A stretch of DNA of 16,689 nt from an uncultured SAR116 cluster alpha proteobacterium (GTDB lineage: Bacteria > Pseudomonadota > Alphaproteobacteria > Puniceispirillales > Puniceispirillaceae): contig CABYOG010000021.1 in NCBI GenBank assembly GCA_902520575.1, positions 1 through 16,689 of the forward strand. Reading direction: 5' to 3'. Positions 1-9,407 of this stretch are shown in pieces. The position numbers and the translations under genes are program-made. The first letter of the stretch is position 1. The number at the start of each line of letters is the position of its first letter. The notes below the pieces were generated by a model. It saw only the letters and a program-made list of their open reading frames with translations, did no database searches and was not told the DNA's origin.

Positions 1-78
1 TAGAGGCCTTCACTAGAGAAGTGATGCGGCACAGAATTTAGCTTGTCAAGACAGACGGGCACAAGGGGGAGAGCAGCT

Positions 79-879
79 ATGACAGATTTATCCGCTTTAA
101 TTGATACAGATCGGCATCGCCTGACGGATGCAGCCTGGCTGGCGGTAAAACGCGATGAGCTGAACGCACAAGGAGTTGTGCAGATGCGTGGCCTTTTGCA
201 GTCAAAAGCGCTGGCCAACCTGCAGAATGAAGCTGCGATCGGGCTAAACCAAGCGTATTTCAAACCACAGAGCCATAATATCTATCTTGATCAAGGGGAT
301 GAAGCGCTTCCCCACAGCCATATCCGAAACAGGCGCGTTACCTCATCAAAGGGCTGTATTACTTATGATCAGATCGCAATAGGGTCCGTGCTTAAACAGA
401 TTTATCATCACGCTGATTTTATCTCTGCTTTGTGTCTTATTCTGGAAGAAAATGCGCTTTACCCTTATGCAGACAGCCTGTCTTCTGTGAATATTCATTA
501 TGCACGGCGCGGTGAGGAGCTGAACTGGCATTTTGATAATTCCTCATTCGCGGTCACATTGATGATACAGCCGGCGACTTCTGGCGGAGCCTTTCAATAT
601 GTCCGTGATGTGCGCGATGCTGATAGAGACGAGATGGGTTTCATTCATGCTGAGGCTGTGGTGGATGGCACGCAACCTGCAAATCAGCTCAGCCTGGAAG
701 CAGGAGACCTTCTACTTTTTAGAGGTCGGAATTCTTTACACCGGGTCACTCCTGTTGAAGATGACAGCACACGCCAGCTGGCGGTTCTGGCCTATAACAA
801 TCAGCCGGGAATCAGCCTATGTGAAACCGCCCAGATGACTTTTTACGGGCGCATGAGCGGGCAAAAAGCTGCAGTCTGA
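79..879 (+). CDS. 2-oxoglutarate/Fe(II)-dependent oxygenase-like protein
   Basis: A 266-residue protein with the facial-triad layout of 2OG/Fe(II) dioxygenases: an HxD pair at H151-F-D153 (context NWHFDN), a distal histidine at H221 (SLHRV), and an arginine 11 residues later (R232, TRQLAVL) suited to binding the 2OG carboxylate. The segment before the distal histidine (LEAGDLLLFRGRNS) is the usual strand-turn of the jelly-roll core. The overall pattern recalls the group annotated as HalD/BesD-like, where halogenases lose the aspartate of HxD. Here the aspartate is kept, which points to hydroxylation rather than halogenation. The substrate is unknown; a free amino acid is only a guess. The reading frame is open back to a TTG at 43, but the ATG at 79 has a strong ribosome site (AGGGGGAG, 64-71), so I start there. 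The rhomboid gene follows after 6 bases, suggesting co-transcription. Fold sure, substrate unsure. Confidence 0.85.
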   Translation: MTDLSALIDTDRHRLTDAAWLAVKRDELNAQGVVQMRGLLQSKALANLQNEAAIGLNQAYFKPQSHNIYLDQGDEALPHSHIRNRRVTSSKGCITYDQIAIGSVLKQIYHHADFISALCLILEENALYPYADSLSSVNIHYARRGEELNWHFDNSSFAVTLMIQPATSGGAFQYVRDVRDADRDEMGFIHAEAVVDGTQPANQLSLEAGDLLLFRGRNSLHRVTPVEDDSTRQLAVLAYNNQPGISLCETAQMTFYGRMSGQKAAV

Positions 880-885
880 GAACAG

Positions 886-1767
886 ATGTTTTTCCTGCCG
901 CTGTTCGACAATAACCCTACTGGACGGACGCCGTTCATATCCTGGCTGATTCTAGCTGTTTGTGTGATAGTGTTCTTATGGCAGACCGGCCTTTCTGCAG
1001 CAGATGAATATGAGTTGTTTCTAGGTTTTGGCGTGGTGCCAGCCCTGTTATTTGGCCATCAGGACCTACCAGAGGGGCTGGCAGCTGTTAGCCCTTATAT
1101 CAGTATTTTTACCTCTATGTTTCTGCATGGCGGCTGGCTGCATCTTGGCTCAAATATGCTGTATTTATGGATTTTCTCAGACAATGTGGAAGATTCCATG
1201 GGTTCAGGTAAATTTATTTTATTCTATGGTCTGTGCGGGATTGGCGCAGCATTATCTCAGTCTGTCATTGACCCTTATTCTGTGACGCCTATGGTGGGGG
1301 CTAGTGGCGGAATTGCTGGTGTTTTAGGGGCCTATATTATGCTACATCCCAAGGCCGCGGTGCGTGTGTTTATGCTAATCCTTATATTTATCCGAGTCAT
1401 TAGCCTACCCGCCTGGGTCGTTCTGGGGGTATGGATTGCTGGACAGTTTGTCTCTGCCCCAGCAGCATTGTCCGGCGGTGGCGGAGTGGCTTATTTTGCT
1501 CACATTGGCGGTTTTCTGACCGGTATGGCTCTGGTCCCCTTTTTCAAAAACAGGAACGTGCCCTTATTTGACAGAGACAGGACTTCTGACACGCCTAATT
1601 GGTCAGCTCAGCCAATTAGTTTTTCTGAATTGAAAACTGAAGCTGCAGGACGTTACCCGCGGGCCAGCCGCCGCATGGGACGCCGCCACGGTCGCGGTGG
1701 GTCAGTCCCTTCTGTACGCAGGCGAATAAAGGGCCCTTGGGATAGATCTCCAGGGGATAAACCGTAA
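886..1767 (+). CDS. Rhomboid family intramembrane serine protease
   Basis: A 293-residue integral membrane protein expected to cleave transmembrane substrates within the inner membrane. The catalytic serine is S140 in GASGG and the partner histidine is H206 in AHIGG, giving the rhomboid Ser-His dyad. The HxxxN motif that helps form the oxyanion hole is H86 to N90 (HLGSN). The first membrane segment lies near residues 15-36, and several more hydrophobic segments follow to about residue 220. The last 70 residues are soluble and become arginine-rich around 255-275, ending in a polar tail. This tail is probably cytoplasmic by the positive-inside rule. The start is 6 bases after the oxygenase stop with no obvious ribosome site, so translation may be coupled. 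The natural substrate cannot be told from sequence. The gene converges on the cinA-like gene with 28 bases between stops and no visible terminator. Confidence 0.93.
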   Translation: MFFLPLFDNNPTGRTPFISWLILAVCVIVFLWQTGLSAADEYELFLGFGVVPALLFGHQDLPEGLAAVSPYISIFTSMFLHGGWLHLGSNMLYLWIFSDNVEDSMGSGKFILFYGLCGIGAALSQSVIDPYSVTPMVGASGGIAGVLGAYIMLHPKAAVRVFMLILIFIRVISLPAWVVLGVWIAGQFVSAPAALSGGGGVAYFAHIGGFLTGMALVPFFKNRNVPLFDRDRTSDTPNWSAQPISFSELKTEAAGRYPRASRRMGRRHGRGGSVPSVRRRIKGPWDRSPGDKP

Positions 1768-1795
1768 AGATAACCCTTTCGGATATTTGATCCCA

Positions 1796-2563
1796 TTAGG
1801 TGGATGTTGAATTATCCAGATCGCGATGAGCGTCATGTCCGCCTTCTCGCACTAGAACTTCAAGCTGAGTAGCTGCTTTATCAACCTTATCCTTATCCAA
1901 ACCGGTCAAGACAACAGCAGTGCCAAACTGGCCAGGCTTGAACCAGGGGTATGAACCCACAGAAACACCATCAAAACTTGCTGCAATATTGCCCATAATC
2001 TCAGCAATGCTCCCCTCACCGATTGCGCATTGAATGGTGATGCGGGTTGGCTGCACGCCACCCATCAGCGTATGCGAAAACGTGGCAAACATGCCCTGCA
2101 AGATCGAGGGAACACCCGCCAGGACATACACATTCTTTATCTTGAAGCCCGGCGCTGCACTGACCGGGTTATCAATTAGACGTGCCGTATCAGGGACGTC
2201 TGCCATTTTCTGACGCGCTTCATTGAATTCAATATCTGTGCCCTCATAGTGGCGCAGCAGCCTCGCTTCAGCTTCAGGATGACGGATCACGGGTACATCA
2301 AAGGCTGCTGCGACTGACTGAGTTGTAATATCATCATGGGTCGGCCCAATTCCCCCTGATGTGAACACGTAATCATAAGCATTTGACAGATGTTTGACGT
2401 GCGCCATAATCACATCCTTTTCATCTCCTATGACACGTGCCTCACACAAGGAAATGCCGAGTTTGGTCAATTCTTCAGCCAACCATCCAATATTTTTATC
2501 TTTAGTCCGGCCAGACAAGATTTCATCACCAATCACCAGAATTGCTGCAGTCGGATTTGTCAT
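1796..2563 (-). CDS. CinA N-terminal (MoCF-type) domain protein
   Basis: A 255-residue single-domain protein of the competence/damage-inducible CinA N-terminal family (COG1058), which shares its fold with molybdopterin-binding enzymes. The ligand-binding motif is seen at residues 70-78 (GGIGPTHDD), with the early VIGDEILSGRT segment at residues 10-20 also typical. In two-domain CinA proteins this half has been linked to ADP-ribose pyrophosphatase activity and the C-terminal half to nicotinamide mononucleotide deamidation. The C-terminal half is absent here; alphaproteobacteria often carry it as a separate gene. A role in nucleotide or pyridine cofactor repair is therefore plausible but inferred. 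The ATG at 2563 has no clear Shine-Dalgarno sequence before it. The gene is divergent from map across a 188-base gap. The annotation 'competence protein' should not be read as evidence for DNA uptake. Confidence 0.9.
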   Translation of the reverse strand: MTNPTAAILVIGDEILSGRTKDKNIGWLAEELTKLGISLCEARVIGDEKDVIMAHVKHLSNAYDYVFTSGGIGPTHDDITTQSVAAAFDVPVIRHPEAEARLLRHYEGTDIEFNEARQKMADVPDTARLIDNPVSAAPGFKIKNVYVLAGVPSILQGMFATFSHTLMGGVQPTRITIQCAIGEGSIAEIMGNIAASFDGVSVGSYPWFKPGQFGTAVVLTGLDKDKVDKAATQLEVLVREGGHDAHRDLDNSTST

Positions 2564-2751
2564 TTGCTATGAATACTTTCTTCTTGCTATAAATTTAAAC
2601 GGCTTTGTCATGCCACAGATGTGAAAGAATGATAGCCTAATTGTATTTTATCATATTACACCCTTCCCCCTTTAGGCAGGAAATCAGAATTCGTCTAGGT
2701 GTAATTTCAGGCAACCTTTGGTTTAGCTAAAGTTGGATTAAGCGGAGCGGA
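2564..2751. other. Divergent intergenic region cinA-like / map
   Basis: This 188-base AT-rich gap separates two genes transcribed away from each other, so it must hold the start signals of both. I could not assign a -35/-10 pair with conviction on either strand. An 8-base inverted repeat, ATTACACC (2655-2662) and GGTGTAAT (2698-2705), is present but is within chance expectation for this length. The ribosome site of map (GGAGCGG, 2744-2750) closes the region. No small open reading frame or tRNA is seen. Confidence 0.5.
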
Positions 2752-3543
2752 ATGAGACAAGAAAAGATTATCCTTCATGACAAAGCCGCGTTCACAGCTA
2801 TGCGCAAGGCTGGATCCCTTGCTGCTGAGGTGCTGGACATGATCACTGACCATGTAACTGATGGCGTGACTACAGGCGAACTGGATCAGATTTGCCATGA
2901 TTATATTTTAGCGCATATGGCAACACCTGCACCGCTAAATTACAAAGGCTTTCCAAAATCAACCTGTATTTCCCTTAATCATGTCGTATGCCACGGCATT
3001 CCCGGACCGAAACGCCTGACGCAAGGCGATATCCTAAACATAGATGTCACAGTCATCCTCGATGGTTGGTATGGCGATTCATCACGCATGTATTGGGTCG
3101 GTACACCATCTGTCAAAGCGCAGAACCTGACCCGGGTGACTTATGATTGTCTGATGCGGGCTATTGATATTGTTAAACCCGGCGTGACATTGGGGGATAT
3201 TGGCCATGTTATTCAAAGCCATGCTGAAGCCAATCGTTTTTCAGTTGTGCGTGATTTCACTGGCCACGGTCTGGGGACAGTCTTCCACACCGCGCCAACT
3301 GTGCTTCATTATGGTCAACCCGGGACTGGTCTTGTTCTGGAAGAGGGAATGTTCTTTACCATTGAGCCAATGATCAATGCTGGCCATTTTGGAACAAAAA
3401 TTCTCAATGATGGCTGGACTGCTGTTACCCGTGACAAGAGTCTGTCTGCACAATTTGAACATACAATCGGGGTTACAGAAACAGGTGTTGAGATTTTCAC
3501 AGAATCCACACGCCACATGCATCATCCACCATATACTAGCTGA
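2752..3543 (+). CDS. map: Methionine aminopeptidase, type I
   Basis: A 263-residue enzyme that removes the initiator methionine from nascent proteins in the cytoplasm. All five metal ligands of the pita-bread fold are present: D98, D109, H172 (GHGLG), E205 (FTIEPM) and E236 (QFEHT). Each lies one residue later than in the E. coli enzyme, so length and spacing are normal for type Ia without an N-terminal extension. The substrate-side histidine is in NHVVCHGIP. The ATG is preceded closely by GGAGCGG (2744-2750). The gene appears monocistronic: the upstream neighbour is divergent and the downstream one is on the opposite strand. Confidence 0.97.
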   Translation: MRQEKIILHDKAAFTAMRKAGSLAAEVLDMITDHVTDGVTTGELDQICHDYILAHMATPAPLNYKGFPKSTCISLNHVVCHGIPGPKRLTQGDILNIDVTVILDGWYGDSSRMYWVGTPSVKAQNLTRVTYDCLMRAIDIVKPGVTLGDIGHVIQSHAEANRFSVVRDFTGHGLGTVFHTAPTVLHYGQPGTGLVLEEGMFFTIEPMINAGHFGTKILNDGWTAVTRDKSLSAQFEHTIGVTETGVEIFTESTRHMHHPPYTS

Positions 3544-3698
3544 ACGGCTAAAGAGAAAATTAAATACAACCCTCTCTAGAAAATATTTGGACCTTGCAGC
3601 TCGTTAATATCATCATGCATGGACAGCTTATTATTTCTGACGCCGAATGCAGAAGTTGTAAAACTTATGGCTAGTTTTTTATTGATTGCAGAACTCAA

Positions 3699-3989
3699 TC
3701 ACTGCTTTTTGGGAGTAATATTTTTCATCTGTGGAACTGTGCCATCCGTTTTGTCTGCTGGCTTAGCCACATCATCTGTTCCATCACGACCAGCCTTGAA
3801 TTTGCGAACACCCGCAGACAGCTCGTCAGATGCTGACCTGACAGCCTGACCGGCCCTCTGGCTGGCTTGCATCAAACTGGGCTTTGCTGCCTGCAAACTA
3901 CGTTGAGCAAGCGTGGCTGCTTGTTTGCGAACTTTAGGATTGCTGGCCGCCGTGCGCAAAGCTGCAAAGAGAAGTTTTCGCAAGATCAT
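3699..3989 (-). CDS. Small basic alanine/lysine-rich protein of unknown function
   Basis: A 96-residue protein I cannot assign to a named family. The N-terminal two thirds is rich in Ala, Lys, Arg, Gln and Ser, with helix-like spacing (for example AALRTAASNPKVRKQAA), and reads as one or two amphipathic helices. The last 30 residues are polar, Gly/Asp/Lys-containing and probably disordered. There is no signal peptide, membrane segment or cysteine. Similar small basic ORFs occur in other alphaproteobacteria, from memory. A longer frame would begin at a TTG at 4004, but GGAGGTGG sits just before the ATG at 3989 (MILRKLL...), so the ATG start is preferred. A TTGACA hexamer (4030-4035) lies upstream on this strand, paired only with a poor -10. 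The gene lies between map and purB and is divergent from purB. It could be nucleic-acid or granule associated, but that is only suggested by charge. Confidence 0.75.
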   Translation of the reverse strand: MILRKLLFAALRTAASNPKVRKQAATLAQRSLQAAKPSLMQASQRAGQAVRSASDELSAGVRKFKAGRDGTDDVAKPADKTDGTVPQMKNITPKKQ

Positions 3990-4126
3990 ATCCACCTCCG
4001 ACAAATCTACTAGATACAGTGTTTTTTTCTGTCAACATCATCAAAATATTGGCTCCCACTATAGCTTTTTAGAGAATAAAATGATAGACGATGAGGCATC
4101 ATTTTCACAGACGGAAAGCTTGCGAC

Positions 4127-5449
4127 ATGATTCCGCGATATGCGCGTGCGCAGATGGTTGATATCTGGTCACAACAATCAAAATTTCAAATATGGTTTGA
4201 AATAGAGGCTCATGCCTGTGACGCGCAGGCTTCCCTTGGGGTGATCCCAAAAACCGCAGCTGAACAGGTCTGGAAAAAAGGCCGGTTCGACATCGACAGA
4301 ATTGATGAAATCGAGCGTGAAACCAAACATGATGTCATTGCCTTCCTGACAAATTTAGCTGAATATATTGGTGAAGATGCACGTTTTATTCACCAAGGCA
4401 TGACATCTTCTGATGTCTTGGACACTACATTGGCCGTTCAATTGACAAGGGCCAGTGATATCCTGAAGGCTGACCTTAACGCGCTCTGTGATGCGCTGAA
4501 GGCGAAGGCAAAAACACATAAATATACACCAACTATTGGACGGTCGCACGGCATCCATGCAGAACCAACAAGCTTTGGTCTTAAACTGGCAGGCTTTTAT
4601 GCTGAGTTTGACAGATGTCGACATAGACTTGCCGCCGCCCGAAAGGAAATTGCCACCTGCGCCATATCTGGGGCTGTCGGCACATTTGCTCATATTGACC
4701 CAGCTGTTGAGGCACATGTTGCTGAAAAGATGGGGCTGATTGCAGAACCGATTTCAACACAAATTATCCCTCGCGACCGTCATGCGATGTTTTTTGCAGT
4801 TTTAGGCGTGATCGCCAGTTCAGTTGAACGGTTGGCAACAGAAATTAGACATTTGCAACGCACTGAAGTGCGCGAGGTTGAAGAGTTCTTCAGCATTGGC
4901 CAGAAAGGTTCATCAGCAATGCCGCATAAAAGGAACCCGGTTCTAACTGAAAATTTGACCGGGCTGGCGCGGATGGTCAGGTCAGCTGTTATGCCTGCGC
5001 TTGAAAATGTCGCGCTTTGGCACGAACGTGACATCTCGCACTCTTCTGTTGAACGCATGATCGGCCCTGATGCGACAATCACACTTGATTTTGCTCTGGC
5101 CCGGCTGACAAATGTCATTAATGATATGCTGGTTTATCCAGAGGCCATGCAGGTGAACTTAGACCAGCTTGGCGGGCTGGTACATTCTCAGCAAGTGCTT
5201 CTGGCTCTGACGCAAAAAGGTGCCAGCCGCGAAGATAGTTATGTTATGGTGCAACGAAACGCAATGCGGGTCTGGGAAGAAGGGCTGCGCTATCTTGATC
5301 TTTTGAAGGAAGATAAAGATATCGCACGATTTCTAAGCCATGATGAGCTAGACAAGTTGTTTGATCTCGATCAGCATTTCATCCATATTGAAACAATATT
5401 TGATCGCGTATTTGGCCCCACATCAGCTCCAGCGCAGAAAGACAGCTGA
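4127..5449 (+). CDS. purB: Adenylosuccinate lyase
   Basis: A 440-residue enzyme of the fumarase/aspartase superfamily. It cleaves SAICAR to AICAR plus fumarate in purine synthesis, and adenylosuccinate to AMP plus fumarate. Residues align closely with the B. subtilis-type enzyme: H68 (TKHDV), TSSD at 93-96, H141 ([10 protein letters not shown]) and the superfamily signature with catalytic serine around 262-271 ([10 protein letters not shown]). The frame stays open 12 codons upstream, but the protein begins at [14 protein letters not shown] as in the family, so the ATG at 4127 is chosen; GGAAAG is 9 bases before it. The stop codon overlaps the purC start by one base (TGATG), so purB leads a coupled purine operon. 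Its promoter should lie in 4005-4126, where I see only weak matches. Confidence 0.97.
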   Translation: MIPRYARAQMVDIWSQQSKFQIWFEIEAHACDAQASLGVIPKTAAEQVWKKGRFDIDRIDEIERETKHDVIAFLTNLAEYIGEDARFIHQGMTSSDVLDTTLAVQLTRASDILKADLNALCDALKAKAKTHKYTPTIGRSHGIHAEPTSFGLKLAGFYAEFDRCRHRLAAARKEIATCAISGAVGTFAHIDPAVEAHVAEKMGLIAEPISTQIIPRDRHAMFFAVLGVIASSVERLATEIRHLQRTEVREVEEFFSIGQKGSSAMPHKRNPVLTENLTGLARMVRSAVMPALENVALWHERDISHSSVERMIGPDATITLDFALARLTNVINDMLVYPEAMQVNLDQLGGLVHSQQVLLALTQKGASREDSYVMVQRNAMRVWEEGLRYLDLLKEDKDIARFLSHDELDKLFDLDQHFIHIETIFDRVFGPTSAPAQKDS

Positions 5450-6189
5450 TGAGCAAGCAGACTGACACCCCCTTATATGAAGGCAAAGCCAAAATTCTGT
5501 ATCCGGGTAGCGAAACCGGAACGATACGGCAGTATTTCAAAGATGATGCAACGGCTTTCAATGCTCAGAAACGAGATGTAATCAGCGGCAAGGGAATTCT
5601 CAACAACCTGATCAGCTCTCATCTGTTCCCTGCAATTGGCCAAATGGGAATTGCTCATCACTTTATTGAAAAACTGAATGACAGAGAACAGCTCGTAAAA
5701 GCACTTGATATCGTTCCCGTTGAGGTAATTATCCGAAATGTGGCTGCTGGTTCTATTTGTAAGCGCCTTGGCTTGACTGAAGGCGAGTACCTGCCGCATA
5801 CACTTGTTGAATTCTGTTTAAAAGATGACAGTCTAGGCGATCCTGTCATCTCAGCTGAACATATTTACGCTATGAAGCTTGCCACGCGAAATGAGCTGGA
5901 TAAGACCATAGAGTTGAGCCTGCGGGTCAATGATTTCCTGACTGGGCTGTTTTTCGGTATTGGCATCCGGCTCATTGACTTCAAGCTAGAGTTTGGTCGG
6001 TTGCAGACTGAAGCAGGCTCACAGATTGTTTTGGCAGATGAGCTTAGCCCTGATAATTGCCGTTTATGGGACAGCAAGACTAATGAGAAGCTGGACAAAG
6101 ACAGGTTCAGACACGATCTAGGCAGCCTCACAGAGGGGTATAGCGAAATTGCCCGCCGATTGGGGCTTGTCATCCCTTCATTAAATTAG
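5449..6189 (+). CDS. purC: Phosphoribosylaminoimidazole-succinocarboxamide (SAICAR) synthase
   Basis: A 246-residue ATP-dependent ligase that joins CAIR and aspartate to make SAICAR, the substrate of the PurB product encoded just upstream. Conserved segments are the N-terminal YEGKAK (10-15), [11 protein letters not shown] (96-106), LIDFKLEFG (175-183) and [13 protein letters not shown] (196-208). These cover the nucleotide and substrate pockets of the family. Length matches the usual 235-255 residue bacterial form. The ATG shares one base with the purB stop codon, so translation is likely coupled. The gap to purS is 51 bases with no terminator visible. Confidence 0.97.
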   Translation: MSKQTDTPLYEGKAKILYPGSETGTIRQYFKDDATAFNAQKRDVISGKGILNNLISSHLFPAIGQMGIAHHFIEKLNDREQLVKALDIVPVEVIIRNVAAGSICKRLGLTEGEYLPHTLVEFCLKDDSLGDPVISAEHIYAMKLATRNELDKTIELSLRVNDFLTGLFFGIGIRLIDFKLEFGRLQTEAGSQIVLADELSPDNCRLWDSKTNEKLDKDRFRHDLGSLTEGYSEIARRLGLVIPSLN

Positions 6190-6240
6190 ACAAAAACACA
6201 GAGCTGATATCACAGTCCAGTGAGCAAGAAAGACAAATTT

Positions 6241-6489
6241 ATGGAAGTAAAAATCAATATCTCTTTAAAACAGGGGGTCCTAGACCCGCAGGGCCGTGCA
6301 GTTGAAAGCGCCCTTATTAGCCTTGGTTACAGTGAAGCCAACAATGTGCGTATAGGCAAACAAATCACACTTGAAATAGAAGCTGAAGATGCGAGCCGCG
6401 CCCAGCAGCGTGCTGCTAGAATGTGTGAGACGTTATTGGCAAACACAGTCATTGAAGATTATTCCATAGAGGTTGCAGACCCATCATGA
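6241..6489 (+). CDS. purS: Phosphoribosylformylglycinamidine synthase, PurS subunit
   Basis: An 82-residue small subunit that bridges PurQ and PurL in the three-part FGAM synthetase complex and helps deliver ammonia from glutamine. The family pattern is clear: a short beta strand (VKINISLK), then GVLDPQGRAVESAL, then the GYSEANNVRIGKQI region. A GTG at 6220 would add seven residues (a lysine-rich stretch), but PurS proteins normally begin right at the first strand. The ATG at 6241 is therefore preferred, with AAGAAAGA at 6226-6233 as a modest ribosome site. The stop overlaps the purQ start in an ATGA. Confidence 0.93.
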   Translation: MEVKINISLKQGVLDPQGRAVESALISLGYSEANNVRIGKQITLEIEAEDASRAQQRAARMCETLLANTVIEDYSIEVADPS

Positions 6490-7172
6490 GAGTTGCCATT
6501 CTGGTATTTCCCGGGTCCAATTGTGATCGTGATATGATGGTGGCTGTTGAGACAATCACAGGCCGCCGCCCGACTCTGGTTTGGCACAAGGACAGCCAGA
6601 TAGACCCCGTGGATTTGATTATTCTTCCTGGCGGTTTTTCTTTTGGTGACTATCTGCGATGCGGTGCATTAGCCGCACGTGCGCCAGTTGTTGAAGCCAT
6701 GCTGGATCACGCTAGCCGAGGCGGAGCTGTTTTAGGGGTCTGTAACGGTTTTCAAATTTTATTAGAAACAGGCTTATTGCCTGGAACACTTATGCGCAAT
6801 GAAAGACTTAAATTTGTCTGCAGGTCCGTAAATTTACAGCTTCAGCCTGACCACGACTCCCCCCTCTTATCAACTCTTGATCCTGGCCATTCTCTGACCA
6901 TACCTATTGCTCATAATGAGGGTAATTATTTTGCACAGGAAGATGATCTAGAGTTGCTGAACCAGAATGGACAGATCGCCTTTAAATATACAGCAAGCCC
7001 TGCCTTTGGGCCCGATAATCCAAATGGGGCGACTGATGATATTGCAGGCATCCTATCAGCAAATGGGCGCGTTCTTGGCATGATGCCACATCCGGAGCGA
7101 GCGATCGGAAATGGTCATCCGTCATCAGATGGTAAATTATTGCTGAGAGCGATTCTGCAGGGAGTTTCCTGA
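6486..7172 (+). CDS. purQ: Phosphoribosylformylglycinamidine synthase, PurQ glutaminase subunit
   Basis: A 228-residue class I glutamine amidotransferase that supplies ammonia to PurL. The nucleophile is C86 in GVCNGFQ, and the catalytic pair is H202 and E204 in MPHPERA. The N-terminal [10 protein letters not shown] and the [11 protein letters not shown] segment are typical of PurQ. The ATG overlaps the purS stop by four bases (ATGA), and the TGA overlaps the purL ATG by one base (TGATG). The three subunits are thus set up for coupled, near-stoichiometric translation. Length is normal. Confidence 0.97.
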   Translation: MRVAILVFPGSNCDRDMMVAVETITGRRPTLVWHKDSQIDPVDLIILPGGFSFGDYLRCGALAARAPVVEAMLDHASRGGAVLGVCNGFQILLETGLLPGTLMRNERLKFVCRSVNLQLQPDHDSPLLSTLDPGHSLTIPIAHNEGNYFAQEDDLELLNQNGQIAFKYTASPAFGPDNPNGATDDIAGILSANGRVLGMMPHPERAIGNGHPSSDGKLLLRAILQGVS

Positions 7173-9376
7173 TGCTTGAAAATACTGAAATGCGTTTTGC
7201 TGATGCAGAAGCGATGGGCCTGTCTCATGATGAGTGGCTTTTAATCCTGAAACGTTTAGACAGAACTCCAAATTTATGTGAGTTGGGTATCTTCTCAGCC
7301 ATGTGGTCAGAACATTGTTCCTACAAATCATCAAAAAAATGGCTTAAAACACTGCCAACGGAGGGACCACAGGTTATTCAGGGACCTGGCGAGAATGCTG
7401 GTGTTGTGGACATTGGTGATGGTCTGGCCACTGTTTTTAAAATTGAAAGCCATAATCATCCTTCATATATCGAGCCCTATCAGGGGGCAGCAACAGGTGT
7501 TGGCGGTATCCTTCGTGATGTGTTCACAATGGGAGCAAGGCCAATTGCGTTACTGAATGCGCTTCGGTTTGGAGAAGAGGATCATGAAAAAACTAAACAT
7601 CTTGTTTCAGGCGTGACAGCCGGCATTGGCGGATACGGTAATTGTATTGGAATTCCCACAGTTGGCGGCGAGGTGAATTTTCACAAATCCTACAACGGAA
7701 ATATTCTTGTTAACGCTATGGCGGTGGGCTTGGCTCATGCTGATCGTATTTTTTACTCCGCTGCTAATGGTGCAGGTAATCCTGTTATATATGTTGGCGC
7801 AAAAACAGGCCGGGACGGTATTCATGGTGCAACCATGGCATCAACAGAATTTTCTGATGAAACAGAATCAAAACGGCCTACTGTTCAGGTTGGTGATCCG
7901 TTCACTGGCAAGCTACTGATGGAAGCCTGCCTTGAATTGATGGCAGCTGACGCTGTTTTGTCTATTCAAGATATGGGAGCGGCAGGCTTAACATCATCTT
8001 CTGTTGAGATGGCCTCGAAGGGCGGTCTAGGCATGGAAATTGATCTGGATCTCGTCCCTGTCCGGGAAACACAGATGTCAGCTTATGAAATTATGCTGTC
8101 TGAAAGTCAGGAACGGATGCTGATGGTGATCGATCCAGAACAGGCAGAGACCGCACGGGCAATTTTTGATAAATGGGAACTTGATTTCATGCCTATAGGA
8201 CGCGTGACAGATACCCAAAGGCTGGTCCTGTTAAAAGATGGCGGCGTAGCTTGTGATATTCCGCTTGCCCCGCTGGTAGATGATGCGCCTGAATATGACC
8301 GGCCTTACAGACCAAATGAGTTGCAACCTGCACTGACAAGCGCTTCGCTAATATGTGATTTTCTAGTCAAAGATGCTTTAATAAAACTAATGAGTTCAGC
8401 TGATTTGGCTTCACGCCGCTGGATTTATGAGCAGTATGATTCAGATGTGATGGCAGACACCCTTGCTGCATCAGGCGGTGATGCCGCACTAGTTCGGGTT
8501 CACGGAACTAACAAAGCCCTTGCGATTTCAACTGATTGCACACCCCGATATGTCGAAGCTGATCCGTTTGAGGGAGGGGCTCAGGCTGTTGCTGAAGCGT
8601 GGCGGAATATCTGTGCAACGGGAGCAAAACCACTGGCGATAACCAATAATCTAAATTTTGGCAACCCAGAAAAGCAGGACATCATGGCGCAGATTGTGGG
8701 TGCAATAAATGGTATGGGCAAAGCCTGTAAGGTTTTGGATACCCCAGTAGTATCTGGTAACGTGTCTCTATATAATGAAACAGACAGCATGGCAATTCAG
8801 CCCTGTCCTGTTATTGGTATGGTTGGCCTGATTGACGAATGGGAGACAGCTGTTGGAATTGGATTTACCTCAGTAGGCGAAGCAATTTTTGTGATTGGTC
8901 AGCCAGCTGATTGTGCAGATGGTTGGCTGGGCAACTCAGTATTTGCCAAGATTGTCGCTGGCCGCGAAGGAGGTGCCCCTCCCCCAGTTGATTTGGATGC
9001 TGAAAAGGCACACGGCCAGTTTGTGCGTGAACAAATTGCTTTCGGCCAAATAAAGGCTGCCCATGATATTAGTGATGGGGGCTTGCTTGTGGCTCTTGCT
9101 GAAATGGCCTTATCAGGCAATCTGGGTGCTGACATCAATATCCCAGAAAGTGACACTTTGCTGGCATGGGCATTTGGCGAAGACCAGGCACGCTATTTGG
9201 TCCAAGTTGAAGATGCAGTAAAATTTCAGGCTCTCCTTGATGAACACAATCTTAAAGGCCATCAGATTGGCACCACAAAAGATAGCCAGATATTGACAGT
9301 TGGCCCGGATGTCACCATTTCTTTAGAAGAGATACGGCTCTGTTATGAGAGCAAACTGCCTGAGATGATGGCATAA
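7172..9376 (+). CDS. purL: Phosphoribosylformylglycinamidine synthase, PurL subunit (short form)
   Basis: A 734-residue small-type PurL, the ATP-dependent catalytic subunit turning FGAR plus ammonia into FGAM. It lacks the fused glutaminase domain of the 1300-residue enterobacterial form, which fits the separate purS and purQ upstream. Visible motifs include SEHCSYK with H48, and ESHNHP with H94 and H96 followed by a Gly-rich [12 protein letters not shown] loop. The internal duplication typical of the AIR synthase fold is echoed by the C-terminal half ([20 protein letters not shown]). A good ribosome site (AGGGAG) lies 7 bases ahead of the ATG inside purQ. bolA follows after 31 bases. Confidence 0.97.
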   Translation: MLENTEMRFADAEAMGLSHDEWLLILKRLDRTPNLCELGIFSAMWSEHCSYKSSKKWLKTLPTEGPQVIQGPGENAGVVDIGDGLATVFKIESHNHPSYIEPYQGAATGVGGILRDVFTMGARPIALLNALRFGEEDHEKTKHLVSGVTAGIGGYGNCIGIPTVGGEVNFHKSYNGNILVNAMAVGLAHADRIFYSAANGAGNPVIYVGAKTGRDGIHGATMASTEFSDETESKRPTVQVGDPFTGKLLMEACLELMAADAVLSIQDMGAAGLTSSSVEMASKGGLGMEIDLDLVPVRETQMSAYEIMLSESQERMLMVIDPEQAETARAIFDKWELDFMPIGRVTDTQRLVLLKDGGVACDIPLAPLVDDAPEYDRPYRPNELQPALTSASLICDFLVKDALIKLMSSADLASRRWIYEQYDSDVMADTLAASGGDAALVRVHGTNKALAISTDCTPRYVEADPFEGGAQAVAEAWRNICATGAKPLAITNNLNFGNPEKQDIMAQIVGAINGMGKACKVLDTPVVSGNVSLYNETDSMAIQPCPVIGMVGLIDEWETAVGIGFTSVGEAIFVIGQPADCADGWLGNSVFAKIVAGREGGAPPPVDLDAEKAHGQFVREQIAFGQIKAAHDISDGGLLVALAEMALSGNLGADINIPESDTLLAWAFGEDQARYLVQVEDAVKFQALLDEHNLKGHQIGTTKDSQILTVGPDVTISLEEIRLCYESKLPEMMA

Positions 9377-9407
9377 CCGAACAGAAGCAATAGCAAAGGA
9401 ACAAAGC

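Noticed and set aside
3..41. Twelve open codons ending in TAG (peptide EAFTREVMRHRI) at the left edge on plus, possibly the tail of an upstream gene.
   Set aside because: Too short to recognise or to tell from chance; no motif supports it.
2655..2705. Inverted repeat ATTACACC / GGTGTAAT separated by 35 bases in the cinA-map gap.
   Set aside because: An 8-base pair of this kind is not far from chance in 188 bases, and it does not extend.
3683..3709. Small hairpin TGATTG/CAATCA followed by CTTTTT on plus, a possible map terminator.
   Set aside because: Only six AT-rich pairs, and it overlaps the stop of the minus-strand gene; too weak to call.
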